From: CAYRVX01 sp964642165
Lineage (GTDB): Bacteria; Planctomycetota; Phycisphaerae; SM23-33
DNA: 64,000 bases
Direction: 5' to 3'
Assembly: GCA_964642165.1 (NCBI GenBank)
Contig: CAZXOC010000004.1
Location: 3,091-67,090 of the forward strand
Of this stretch, positions 51,432 through 60,009 are shown one piece after another. The first letter of the stretch is position 1. Every line of letters begins with the position of its first letter. Position numbers and translations under genes: made by a program. The notes beneath the pieces are model-generated. The model had not been told where the DNA came from. It saw only the letters and a list, made by a program, of their open reading frames with translations, and did not search any database.

Positions 51432-52088
51432 TCAGGATGATCCGGTCGGTTCCTCGGCGGGCGCCGCGCGGAGCAGCCGGAGGGCGGCCTCGACACACGG
51501 CAGGGGAACGGCGTGGTCCGGCGCGCCGCGTCGCGCCGGCGCCGCGACCATCAGCGTGGTGCCGCGTGTCTCGATGCTCCCGCCGGTGTCGGCGAGGTCC
51601 GCGCAGGCCTCCGCCAACGCGGCGGCCAGCGCCGCCGGGCCCCGGTAGCGCCACGCGCCCACGTGCCAGCGGCAGTCGCGGGCGGCCAGCGGCGCCAGCT
51701 CGGCGTCGGCGTCGTGCCACATGAGCAGGTACGGCGCGGCGCGGTCGGCCTCGGCCACGACGACGCTGTAGTGGCGCGTCGTCCGGCGCGTGCCGTGCCC
51801 GAGCTCACAGCGGAAGTCGAACGCGCGGAGGCTCCGGCCGTCGACCCGTCCATCGGTGACGTTGTTCGCGCGCGGGCTGTGCCCCCCGGAGATGACGGCG
51901 AACTCGCCGTAGCGCCGGGGCGCGTCGAAGGGGTCGTCGGGGAAGAACCGCATGCCCCGCTCGTGGGCCTTGCGCCCCAGGCGGCGCGTGCGCCGGACGG
52001 TCGCCAGGCCCATGGCCACAAACGAGATGACGGCTGTCATGAGCACGCCGACCAACACAGCCATCAAGGCGTATCGAAGCACGACCAC
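51432..52088 (-). CDS. Small membrane-anchored protein, unknown function
   Basis: A 218-residue protein with one N-terminal span (ALMAVLVGVLMTAVISFVAM), a basic juxtamembrane stretch (RRTRRLGRKAHERG) and a soluble domain. The domain has RFFPDDPFDAPRRYGEF near its start and FDFRCELGHGTRRTTRHYSV in the middle. A 'bulky beta strand then histidine' pattern of this kind is seen in proteins of unknown function in GC-rich bacteria. No catalytic motif can be named. The start is a GTG at 52088. It lies between the coiled-coil lipoprotein gene (90 bases downstream, with its own promoter) and the TPR/haem-motif gene (67 bases upstream), all on the minus strand. Confidence 0.72.
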   Translation of the reverse strand: MVVLRYALMAVLVGVLMTAVISFVAMGLATVRRTRRLGRKAHERGMRFFPDDPFDAPRRYGEFAVISGGHSPRANNVTDGRVDGRSLRAFDFRCELGHGTRRTTRHYSVVVAEADRAAPYLLMWHDADAELAPLAARDCRWHVGAWRYRGPAALAAALAEACADLADTGGSIETRGTTLMVAAPARRGAPDHAVPLPCVEAALRLLRAAPAEEPTGSS

Positions 52089-52155
52089 GACTGCGCCCCT
52101 TCGAGCGGGCTGCTTCCGGCGCGAGCCCGGCCCTGCGCGCCCGCTCGCGCCTACT

Positions 52156-53349
52156 TCAGAAGGGCACGTCCGTTCTCTTCGCCGGCTTGGTGGTGGGACC
52201 GGGGATATTCAGCCCCGGCAGCCCGGTCGAGGGCGCCATCACGTTCGGCGGAAGCTTCTTGATCCCGTAGTCGGGGTGCCTCGGCCCGGCGAGCTTCTTG
52301 ATCCACTCGAGCGTCGTCCGATAGCCGCCGGCGGTCGGGGCCCGGAAGGGGGGACGGATCTTCTTCGGGTGGTGCACTTCGGCCTGCGTCGGCGGAAGGG
52401 CGTACTGGAGGAGCAGGGACCTGTCCGCCTGGCCCCGGCGGATCACCTGCTCGCCCTTCTTGTGGAAGGTGGAGAGGATGAGGAAGTTGGTGTAGTCGAC
52501 GTTGACGTTGCGGCCGGACAGGTTGTAGAGCTTCAGCCCGCCCTGGCCCTTCCGCGCGCCATGGCATCGGGAGGATCCGCAGGAGCCGGCGATCCACCGC
52601 CAGATGCCCGTGCGGAACTCTCGCATGGCGGCCGGGTCTGTCTTGACGAGGATGCCGGCGCGGATCGGGTCGCCCTCGTCGGTGTTCTGGAGGATGTACA
52701 TGGCCTGCTTAGCCCTGGGCCAGCGGCGGAAGGCCCGCTCGGCGCCCTTCTGGGCGAAGTCGGCGGTTCCCTGCATCTTCTTGACGAACCGGTCGATCAC
52801 GCCCTTGCGGAAGTCGACGGTGACGCGGTCGTCGTCGCGCAGTTCCTCCCGGCGGATCCCGTAGATGTCGTCCGTCTGGAGGAAGAGCTTCCCGCTGCGA
52901 GGTACCGTCCGGCCGGAGTTGGGGTCGGTGGGCGTCTCCCCGCCGGAGAGCTTCGCCTGGGCCTCGGCCAGCAGCTCGGAGGCCTTGGCGTGGTCCTTCT
53001 TGAGGGCCAGGGCGGCCTTGAAACGGGAGACGGCCTCCTCGTAGAGCTTCTGCTCCATGGCCCACTGCCCCAGCGCCAGGTGGGCGTCGGGGTCCTTGGC
53101 GTCGATCTTGGCCAGCCGCTGCTCGTACTCGGCATCGGGGCTCAGGATGTCCTCGACGGCCTCGATCTGGTCCTTCGGGTAGAAGACGATCGCCAGCTTT
53201 CCCTGGACCTTCACGCCGGCTTCGCTGGTCTCGATGACGTCGCCGACGATAACGCGGCCGTTCTTGAGCTTGATGCGCTTCTTCTCGGCGAGGGCGGGCC
53301 AGGCCAGCAGCAGGCAGCAGACCAGGGGAAGACATGTCTTTCTAGGCAT
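52156..53349 (-). CDS. Exported TPR protein with CX4CH haem-like motif
   Basis: A 397-residue protein with a signal peptide (LPLVCCLLLAWPALA). Residues ~22-70 form a beta strand-rich start (IKLKNGRVIVGDVIETSEAG). TPR-like helices span ~85-135 (AHLALGQWAMEQKLYEEAVS). After ~245 comes a segment WIAGSCGSSRCHGARKGQGG in which C257-X4-C262-H263 resembles the unusual CX4CH cytochrome-c-like motif of planctomycete exported proteins. It is followed by TNFLILSTFHKKGEQVIRRG, as in those domains. If haem is bound, an electron-transfer or sensing role in the periplasm is possible. Otherwise the cysteines may form a disulfide. ATG 53349 precedes the signal peptide. tRNA-Cys lies directly upstream. Confidence 0.8.
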   Translation of the reverse strand: MPRKTCLPLVCCLLLAWPALAEKKRIKLKNGRVIVGDVIETSEAGVKVQGKLAIVFYPKDQIEAVEDILSPDAEYEQRLAKIDAKDPDAHLALGQWAMEQKLYEEAVSRFKAALALKKDHAKASELLAEAQAKLSGGETPTDPNSGRTVPRSGKLFLQTDDIYGIRREELRDDDRVTVDFRKGVIDRFVKKMQGTADFAQKGAERAFRRWPRAKQAMYILQNTDEGDPIRAGILVKTDPAAMREFRTGIWRWIAGSCGSSRCHGARKGQGGLKLYNLSGRNVNVDYTNFLILSTFHKKGEQVIRRGQADRSLLLQYALPPTQAEVHHPKKIRPPFRAPTAGGYRTTLEWIKKLAGPRHPDYGIKKLPPNVMAPSTGLPGLNIPGPTTKPAKRTDVPF

Positions 53350-53490
53350 ACGTCACCTCGTTTCGACACGGCGAGTCCGTGTGCACATCGTATAGATCGA
53401 CAGCCGAGGCACAGGGGGGTTAGCAGAGGCAGGCGCGTCCGGCGGGAGGCCCGGCGCGCCTGTTCCGCGGCCCGGCAGGCCCCGGCACAC

Positions 53491-53564
53491 AGGCGGCAGT
53501 GGGATTCGAACCCACGAATAACGGATTTGCAATCCGTCGCCTTGGTCCACTTGGCTATGCCGCC
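53491..53564 (-). tRNA. tRNA-Cys (anticodon GCA)
   Basis: The minus strand gives a full cloverleaf. The acceptor is GGCGGCA paired with TGCCGCC, the anticodon arm is CGGATTTGCAATCCG with GCA, and the T arm is CGTGGGTTCGAATCCCACT. The discriminator base is T, as in cysteine tRNAs. The CCA end is not encoded and must be added. Confidence 0.95.
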
Positions 53565-53622
53565 TTACTCTGGCAAGTATACGCATACCGTTCGAGAGAT
53601 CAATCCCGAGGCGCGCCCCGGG

Positions 53623-56600
53623 CTACTTGTGCACGTTGACCTTCCTGGCCTTGGACTTCGCGGCGATCTTCAGGGCCTCGCGACGGATGGCCTCGAATCC
53701 CCCCCCCAGGCCGCCCATCGTCTTGTCCTCCAACTGAAGCATGTTGATGTGGATGACGAGGTTCTTCATGGCCTCGGCGCTGTCGGCGTAGCCCTCGAAG
53801 TGGCACTGGCAGCGCTCCAACTGGGCCCGCCAGTAGACCTTGGGGAACCGGGACTTGTCGATCCCGTCGGTGTAGCGGCGGTAGTACTCCATCGCCTTGT
53901 CGTACTGCCCCAGCCCGCGGTAGGCCCGCGCCAGCCCGATGACGTTGAGGTGATCCACCGTCACGCGTGTCTTCAGCCGCCGCAGGTGGTTCTCCCATCC
54001 GCGCACCAGCAGGGCCACGGGGCGCGGCAGGTGCCGCCGCTCGTCGGCCTGCGTGCGGGCTCGCTTAAGGACCCGGTACGAGAACTCCAGCGTGCTGACA
54101 TCCACCGACTCGTTGGGGTCCTGTCCCCTGGCGACCAGGTCCGCCCGGAACTGGTCGATGAGCCGCCGGACCTGGTCGCGGTTCTTCGCCTTGGGCTGGA
54201 TGGCGTCGATGATCGGCCGGAACTCCTTCTCCAGCCAGTCCGCCTGGACCTTCCGCCGCGCCTGGTCGACTCCGTAGCTCGCCTCGAAGAGGGCCAACGC
54301 ATTCTGGTACGTCCCCTTGGACTCGATCGTCTGCCGGGCGGCCTTCAGGGCCTCGCCCTTCTGAAGAAGGGCGTCCGCGTACATCTGACGCAGCGCGTAG
54401 CGCTCGCCCACCACGTCGCGCAGCGCGACCACGGCGTTGATGTAGGCCGCGGCCAGGTTCGGCAGGATCTCCCTTTTCGCGGCCGGATCGCCGGCCCCGG
54501 CCGCGTCGCCCATCACCCGCTCGAGCACCGGGGCGGCCTTGATCTCCTGCATCTTCGCTTCGTGCGTCTCCACCAGCGCGGCGTACTCGCCGGCCAGCGC
54601 GCGCAGGGCGTCGAACTCGCCCCTCTTCTCGAGGTCCTCGGCATCCTTGACCTTCGCGTCGAGCGCGGCGAGGTCCACCGGCAGGGCCTCGGACGCCTGG
54701 TACAGGTCCTCGGCGAAGCTCGCGTAGGCCACCTGGTACCGCTGCAGGTCGCTGCGGTACTGCGCCAGGTCCTGCTGCGTGACGGCCTTCTTGATGCGCT
54801 TGCGCAGGCGGTCGATCCGCACCTTGATCTGCTGGACCACGAGCTGGATGAGCTGTTCGGCCTGCTCGGGATACCTGCCCTTGAAGTCCCGGACCTTCTC
54901 GATGGCCTCGGCGGTCTGGCCGCGCTCGATGAGCTTGCGGATCTCGAACTCATAGGCCGTGCGGCGCACCGCCGTGTCCGGCCACTTCCGGATGACCTCG
55001 CGGATGTCCTGAAGGGCCTCCTTCTCCGTGCGCTCGCGGTCCGGCGGCTTCATGCCCTGGGTGAGCTCTTCGTACTTGATGACGGCGGCCTGGAATTCCG
55101 CCTCCGCCGCCCAGTCCTTCAGGCCCGCGATGTGGTCCTGCCAGAGCTTCTTCTCCTTCTCGGGCAGGGCCCCGATCTGGCGTTGGACCTTGGCGATCTC
55201 CTGGGCGGCGTCGCCGCTGTAGGCCTTCAGGCGCGTGATGAGGGCGCCGGGGGCGGAGTAGACCTTCAGGCTCTCGTTCAGCTCCTTGGCGAGCGCCTCG
55301 GTTCGCTCGGCGAGCTTCTCGGGGGCCGGGAGGTTGCCCCCCCCGGCGGCGGGGGCCGTCGTCGCCAGCGGCCGGCCAATCGCCGCCAGCGCCGCCCGGA
55401 CGTCCACCTGCTCGTAGGAGAGGACCTGGGCGGCCAGCCGCTTGACCTCCGCGTTGGCCTTGAGCTTCTGCTCCTCGAACTGCCTGGCCAGGTCGCCGCG
55501 GTTGAGCACGACGGCCGTCCGCAGCCCCAGCGCCGTGTGCTGCGACTCCATGTACTCCCGCAGCGAGGCCGGCACGCCCTCGTAGGCGGCGATGGCGCGT
55601 CCCTGCCAGTAGAACTTGACGGCCTCGTCCTCGCTCATGTCGGCCATCTTCGCGCAGTGCAGGCCGAGGTCGTAGTTCCACTTGACGGCGTCTTCCTCCT
55701 TGGCCCACCCGGCCAGCAGCGTCCCGATGGCCCGGACGAACTCCAGACGGACGTTGGTTTCGAGGAGCTTGCTCTTCTGGCGGCGTTCGTTGACGACGCC
55801 CCAGAGGCTCAGGACGGCGAACTTGGCGGACCGGAACGCCAGGCGGTGCTGCGGGTACAGGCGGGCCAGCAGGACGAAGTACGTCGCCGCCTCGCTGTTG
55901 CGCCGGCGCTTGTTCATCCGGTGGCCCAGCTCCCACATCGCCCCCGGCCGAATGGCCTGCGCGACCTTCGGGTTCTGCATGTCCTTGTGGACGAGGACGC
56001 GGCGGAGGAGGTCCTCGGCGTCGGCGAGCTCGTTGTCGTCCTTGGAATCGATCTTGCTGTAGGCCCGGGCCAGCAGGACGACGGCGCTGGCCTTGTCGAG
56101 GTCCTTCACGTTGGCGAACTTCGTCGCGACGATGTCCAGGAACGCCCGCACGAGGTCCGGGCGGTCGGCGTAGCGCTCGATGAACCACAGCAGCGTGTCC
56201 TGGGCCTTCGCGCGGAGGGCCCGGACCTGGCGCCGCAGTTGCTTCTGCTTGGCCGAGCCGGGCTTCTCCTTGAGGGCGAGCGCCTCGAGCTTGTCCGCGC
56301 GGAGCCCGTACATGTAGTTCCGCAGGAAGACCAGGCGCAGGTCGACCTTCGCCTGCTGCCCCTGCCCGAAGACGAACGCCGCGCCCTGCTCGTACTCCTG
56401 GATGGCCTTGTCGGCCTTCTGGGGGTCGCCCTCCTCGATCCGGTTGCGGGCGCGCTCGAACCACGCCCGGGAGCGCAGATCGACGGACCGGGCCTCGGGC
56501 ACGGCGGCTTGGTTGAGGAGCTTCTCCGCCCGGTCGTACTGCTTCGTCAGGCGGTGCGCCACGCCGGTGGCGAACAGGGCCCAGTGCTTCCGGCCCCCCA

Positions 56601-57348
56601 GGGGGTCGCCCGCGAACTTCCGCATCTCGGCGACGATGTCCCGGCAGAGCTGGGTCTTCTCGCCGCCGTCGTTCAGCACGCGCGCGCGGGTGAGGCGGAT
56701 CCACCCGGCGTTGTAGACCACCTCGCTCTGGATGTCCTCCAACCGGGGCACATAGAGCATGACCCACTCCATGTTCGACCGCCAGTCGGTGAGCGTGTCG
56801 GCGATGTCGTCCTTGAGGTAGTCCATGATCTCGACCGCTTCCTTGGTGAACGTGCGGATCACCTTGCGGTCCTGGTCGCTCCCCTGGAGGTGGCGCAGGC
56901 GCAGGAGATGGGGATTGGTCACGCGGTGCAGGCCCATCGCCACGGCCAGCTCCAGCGTGTGGCGGAAGTACTCCAGCGTCTGCGGCGGCGTGAGCTTGGG
57001 GTCTTTCTCGCCGAGCTTGACGGCCTGCCGGAGCAGCGGGATGCCCTCGTCGAGCAGGCCGTTGCGCACCTTCTCGTCGGACATGGCCAGCGCCCGGCCG
57101 ACGCGAATCCTGCCGCGCAGGCCCACGGCCTTGGCCGACGCGTCGCCCGGGGGAATCCGCTCTTCCATTGCCGCCAGCAGATCGACCATGCCCAGCCGCG
57201 ATAACTGCTTGATGAGCTGATCGTCCCGGAGCCGCCGATAGGGGCTGGGGACGTTCTCCTGGGCGACGGCCGAAAGGGAGGCGGCCAGCGCCATAGCGCA
57301 CGCCGCCGCCCATGTCCGCCTCAACAGGCCGGTCTGCGTCCTGTTCAT
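53623..57348 (-). CDS. Very large exported TPR-repeat protein of the Exb cluster
   Basis: A 1,241-residue protein with a signal peptide (TWAAACAMALAASLSAVAQ) and almost wholly alpha-helical content. Repeats of the TPR kind occur throughout: HWALFATGVAHRLTKQYDRA, KASAVVLLARAYSKI, AATYFVLLARLYPQHRLAFR and LNVIGLARAYRGLGQYDKAM. A coiled-coil-rich middle (~640-960) includes DRLRKRIKKAVTQQDLAQYR. It is probably periplasmic and acts as a scaffold. ATG 57348 is the first start with a signal peptide. It is the last gene of the same-strand series vWA / TPR / ExbB / ExbD / ExbD / ExbD / this gene, with 75 bases to the preceding ExbD, so it is likely to work with the ExbB-ExbD motor. Confidence 0.88.
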   Translation of the reverse strand: MNRTQTGLLRRTWAAACAMALAASLSAVAQENVPSPYRRLRDDQLIKQLSRLGMVDLLAAMEERIPPGDASAKAVGLRGRIRVGRALAMSDEKVRNGLLDEGIPLLRQAVKLGEKDPKLTPPQTLEYFRHTLELAVAMGLHRVTNPHLLRLRHLQGSDQDRKVIRTFTKEAVEIMDYLKDDIADTLTDWRSNMEWVMLYVPRLEDIQSEVVYNAGWIRLTRARVLNDGGEKTQLCRDIVAEMRKFAGDPLGGRKHWALFATGVAHRLTKQYDRAEKLLNQAAVPEARSVDLRSRAWFERARNRIEEGDPQKADKAIQEYEQGAAFVFGQGQQAKVDLRLVFLRNYMYGLRADKLEALALKEKPGSAKQKQLRRQVRALRAKAQDTLLWFIERYADRPDLVRAFLDIVATKFANVKDLDKASAVVLLARAYSKIDSKDDNELADAEDLLRRVLVHKDMQNPKVAQAIRPGAMWELGHRMNKRRRNSEAATYFVLLARLYPQHRLAFRSAKFAVLSLWGVVNERRQKSKLLETNVRLEFVRAIGTLLAGWAKEEDAVKWNYDLGLHCAKMADMSEDEAVKFYWQGRAIAAYEGVPASLREYMESQHTALGLRTAVVLNRGDLARQFEEQKLKANAEVKRLAAQVLSYEQVDVRAALAAIGRPLATTAPAAGGGNLPAPEKLAERTEALAKELNESLKVYSAPGALITRLKAYSGDAAQEIAKVQRQIGALPEKEKKLWQDHIAGLKDWAAEAEFQAAVIKYEELTQGMKPPDRERTEKEALQDIREVIRKWPDTAVRRTAYEFEIRKLIERGQTAEAIEKVRDFKGRYPEQAEQLIQLVVQQIKVRIDRLRKRIKKAVTQQDLAQYRSDLQRYQVAYASFAEDLYQASEALPVDLAALDAKVKDAEDLEKRGEFDALRALAGEYAALVETHEAKMQEIKAAPVLERVMGDAAGAGDPAAKREILPNLAAAYINAVVALRDVVGERYALRQMYADALLQKGEALKAARQTIESKGTYQNALALFEASYGVDQARRKVQADWLEKEFRPIIDAIQPKAKNRDQVRRLIDQFRADLVARGQDPNESVDVSTLEFSYRVLKRARTQADERRHLPRPVALLVRGWENHLRRLKTRVTVDHLNVIGLARAYRGLGQYDKAMEYYRRYTDGIDKSRFPKVYWRAQLERCQCHFEGYADSAEAMKNLVIHINMLQLEDKTMGGLGGGFEAIRREALKIAAKSKARKVNVHK

Positions 57349-57423
57349 GTCTCTCTCACACCTCTTTCGTGCATCGCCGCCGCCCGGCCGTGTCCCACCC
57401 GGATCCGGCATCGCCGCAGCTCC

Positions 57424-57936
57424 CTAGGGCGACGACAGCATCGCCAGGTCGTCCCGGGCGAAGGCAATCTTCGTGAACTCCGCGCGGACGGCCTGGTTGA
57501 AGGCCTCCACGACGAACTCCCACGGCACGGTCGGCTCGGGATGGATCAGCAGGGGCACGTCCCGGCTTCCGATCGCCTCCTGCCGCTGCCGGAGGCGGGT
57601 GTACAGCTCCCGCGGGCCGGCGATCGTCTCCGCCGTGCCGCTCAGCCGGTAGTAGACCATGCCTTCCTGCCCGGACCGATGGAGCGTCACCTCGATGGGG
57701 CTGAGGAGCTTCTCGGCGGCGCGGCCGGGGCCGATGTGCGGCAGGCTCCCGGGGATCACCCCCTCGGTCTCGCGGAACTCGCACGTCAACAGGAAGAACA
57801 GCAGCAACTGAAACGTCACGTCGATCATGGGCGTCAGCGGCGGCTGCATCCGCTGCCGGCGGCGGGAACGCTCTTCGGCGCGCGGGTCGATCGGGCTGGC
57901 CTTCTCCACCTGGGGGTTCCTCGTCCGCGAGGCCAT
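57424..57936 (-). CDS. ExbD/TolR-family protein (third of three)
   Basis: A 170-residue biopolymer-transport protein. A basic cytoplasmic N-terminus, rich in RRRQRMQ, leads to MQPPLTPMIDVTFQLLLFFL. This is the classic ExbD start with the proton-carrying aspartate in the single span. A periplasmic domain follows (PIEVTLHRSGQEGMVYYRLS, then PLLIHPEPTVPWEFVVEAFN). With ExbB/TolQ it forms a proton-driven motor in the inner membrane. It is a close paralogue of the next ExbD upstream, sharing VPWEFVVEAFNQAVRA. Start 57936 has GAGGAG seven bases upstream; ATG 57942 is too close to it. A gap of ~195 bases separates it from its paralogue. Confidence 0.9.
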   Translation of the reverse strand: MASRTRNPQVEKASPIDPRAEERSRRRQRMQPPLTPMIDVTFQLLLFFLLTCEFRETEGVIPGSLPHIGPGRAAEKLLSPIEVTLHRSGQEGMVYYRLSGTAETIAGPRELYTRLRQRQEAIGSRDVPLLIHPEPTVPWEFVVEAFNQAVRAEFTKIAFARDDLAMLSSP

Positions 57937-58131
57937 GGGCATGCTCCTCGAAACGACAGCCAGGGGCCCGATGCCAGGAGCCACCGAAGCGCCCGGGCCG
58001 GTCCCTTCTCGCCGCCTGCGCCGCGGAGCGGGGCTCGGCAGGTGCTGTCTGCTCGTACCTGGCTGCGGGCCCCTGGCTGGACGCCGCTGCAATGCCTGCG
58101 GCCATGGCCGCCTCGACGCGCCGCGGCCGCG

Positions 58132-58635
58132 TCACAGTATCTGCTGCGCGAAGCCGATCTTCAGGAACCTCGCGCGAACCGCCTGGTTGAAGGCCTCGAC
58201 GACGAACTCCCACGGGACGTCTTCGGCCGGCAGGATCACGATGGGCACCTCGTCGCTGCCGAGCTGCTCCTGTCGCTGCTTGAGATACCCGAACAACTCC
58301 GCCGGGCTGTTGATCACCACGGGCACGCCGGTCATCTCGTAATGGGCCGCGGCGCGGTCGGCCGAGGGGCGCAGCCGGATCTGGATCGGGTCCGGCGGCG
58401 GGGTCTGCTGCTGCTGAAGGACGATGTTTCCCTTGGCCGGCAGCGTACCGGGGATGTTGCCCTCCGACTCGCGGAACTCGCACGTCAGCAGGAAGAACAG
58501 CAGCAACTGAAACGTCACGTCGATCATGGGCGTCAGCGGCGGCTGCATCTTCACGTGCCCCTTCGCGCGCTTCTTGCGCGGCGGGGTGTAGTGGACCGTC
58601 TGCTCGCCCTGAACGGATTTTGCGGATACCGCCAT
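58132..58635 (-). CDS. ExbD/TolR-family protein (second of three)
   Basis: A 167-residue protein with a basic N-terminus (TPPRKKRAKGHVK), the motif MQPPLTPMIDVTFQLLLFFL with the conserved aspartate, and a periplasmic domain containing NSPAELFGYLKQRQEQLGSD and VPWEFVVEAFNQAVRARFL. It is nearly the same in layout as the downstream paralogue, evidently a tandem duplication, but its surface residues differ and a run of glutamines with prolines (QQQQTPPP) is inserted. ATG 58635 follows GAGGG. It lies only 12 bases after the first ExbD, so the two are cotranscribed. It probably forms a heteromeric ExbD ring plug with its paralogues. Confidence 0.9.
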   Translation of the reverse strand: MAVSAKSVQGEQTVHYTPPRKKRAKGHVKMQPPLTPMIDVTFQLLLFFLLTCEFRESEGNIPGTLPAKGNIVLQQQQTPPPDPIQIRLRPSADRAAAHYEMTGVPVVINSPAELFGYLKQRQEQLGSDEVPIVILPAEDVPWEFVVEAFNQAVRARFLKIGFAQQIL

Positions 58636-58647
58636 GGTGCCCTCTGG

Positions 58648-59175
58648 CTAGTCCTGCTGGGTCAGCGCCGTGATGTTCATCTTCCGCACGCCGGCGGCGA
58701 CGCCCGCCCGGATCACCGGGGCCACGTCGTGCCAGTTGACGCGCTTGTCGGCGCGGACCTCGATGACGAACTCCTTGCCCGTCCGCCCGCCGATGGCCCC
58801 GGCGGCCTCGGCCAGGACCTTCTCGTTCTTGACCAGCTCGATGATCGGGTCAATGTCGCCCACGTCGTACTTCTCGCCGTCGATCTCGTACCAGCCGGCA
58901 TTGGCCGCCTCCAACGGGTCCTCCGCCTCGCCGCGCGGATCCGCCGAAACCACGTTGATCGTCAGCTTGTTCGGCTCGTTGTAGTCCTTGAGGGGGACGG
59001 ACTGGCTCTCATCCGGGCGGGGGATCTTCACGTTCTTGGCGTACGCCTTGTTGGCGATCTGGCTGGCGAGGATGAAGAAGATGATCAACTGGAACGTGCA
59101 GTCGATCATGGGCGTCATGTTGAAGCTGACCTCGCCCGCGTGGGCGCCCTTGCGGAAGACGAACACTTTCGCCAT
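58648..59175 (-). CDS. ExbD/TolR-family protein (first of three)
   Basis: A 175-residue protein, more distant from the other two. The N-terminus is short (FVFRKGAHAGEVSF), the span is NMTPMIDCTFQLIIFFILAS with the conserved aspartate, and the periplasmic domain carries NKLTINVVSADPRGEAEDPL and a helical segment (PIIELVKNEKVLAEAAGAIG). The C-terminal half has FVIEVRADKRVNWHDVAPVI, as in TolR. ATG 59175 has AAGGAG eight bases upstream. It follows the ExbB gene by 45 bases on the same strand. Confidence 0.92.
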   Translation of the reverse strand: MAKVFVFRKGAHAGEVSFNMTPMIDCTFQLIIFFILASQIANKAYAKNVKIPRPDESQSVPLKDYNEPNKLTINVVSADPRGEAEDPLEAANAGWYEIDGEKYDVGDIDPIIELVKNEKVLAEAAGAIGGRTGKEFVIEVRADKRVNWHDVAPVIRAGVAAGVRKMNITALTQQD

Positions 59176-59220
59176 GACTCGTACTCCTTGCCTGCGCCGG
59201 GCGGCGGCGGGTGAGGCGGC

Positions 59221-59904
59221 TCACTCGCTGCCCTTGGGGGCCGGGCGGAACGTCGTGATCAGCTCCTCCGAGGCCATCATCGCCTCGGCGGACAGCGCGT
59301 CGATGCGGTTGCGCATGACGGCGAAGACCGCCAGCGAGGGGATGGCGATCGCCAGCCCCAGCAGCGTCGTGACCAGGGCGATGCCGATGGAGTAGGCCAG
59401 CTTGTCCGGCGAGGGGATGCCCCTGGCCTTCACGATTTCCATGAAGGCGTTGATCATGCCCCAGACCGTGCCCAGCAGGCCCAGCATCGGGCTGACGTTG
59501 CCGATGAGGTTGAGCCACTCGATCCGCCGCAGCAGGTGGGTGGTCTTCTCTTCGGCGGCCTCCTCCATGGCCCGTTCCATGGCGACATATCCGTGGGCCG
59601 CCTCCGTCAGCGCCGCGTGGACCACGTGGCTCAGCATGCTGGGCTCGGTGGCCGTCACCTCGATGGCCTCGCGGTACTGCTTGTTCTCGAAGAGGCCCTG
59701 GATCTGCTGGCGGACGAGGTCCGGCATGACGCTGCCGCGGCGGATCGTGATGAAGTACTGGATGATGATGGCGAGCGTGACGATGCTCAGCCCCCAGAGG
59801 ATCAACCCGATGTACCCGCCGCCGGGCCAGACCAGCGTCTTGAAGTAGTCCATACCCTCCTCGGGTCTCACCTGTGCCAGAAACGCCCATGGAAAACTCA
59901 CCAT
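59221..59904 (-). CDS. MotA/TolQ/ExbB proton-channel protein
   Basis: A 227-residue inner-membrane protein of the MotA/TolQ/ExbB family. Span 1 is GYIGLILWGLSIVTLAIIIQ. The cytoplasmic loop has helical blocks (RRGSVMPDLVRQQIQGLFEN, EEKTTHLLRRIEWLNLIGNV). Spans 2 and 3 include NVSPMLGLLGTVWGMINAF and YSIGIALVTTLLGLAIAIPS, the family signatures. As a pentamer around ExbD it converts proton flow to mechanical work at the envelope. The N-terminus FPWAFLAQVRPEEG is longer than usual and may be a signal-like segment. ATG 59904 follows GGAGA. No TonB or TolA homologue is seen nearby. Confidence 0.93.
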   Translation of the reverse strand: MVSFPWAFLAQVRPEEGMDYFKTLVWPGGGYIGLILWGLSIVTLAIIIQYFITIRRGSVMPDLVRQQIQGLFENKQYREAIEVTATEPSMLSHVVHAALTEAAHGYVAMERAMEEAAEEKTTHLLRRIEWLNLIGNVSPMLGLLGTVWGMINAFMEIVKARGIPSPDKLAYSIGIALVTTLLGLAIAIPSLAVFAVMRNRIDALSAEAMMASEELITTFRPAPKGSE

Positions 59905-60009
59905 ACTCTCGATCTCCTCTGCTATGCAGCGACCTTGGGTCGCGCCGTTCGGTGCCTGCCGGTATCCGCCGCGCCCGGACGGGCCCCGGCGGGATGGTTC
60001 TTGCGATGC

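Noticed and set aside
51952..57204. A 1,750-codon open frame on the plus strand opposite the TPR and haem-motif genes
   Set aside because: It is antisense to well-supported genes with signal peptides and ribosome binding sites. Its product is arginine-, glycine- and leucine-rich with no domains, typical of shadow frames in GC-rich DNA. It also runs through the tRNA-Cys gene.
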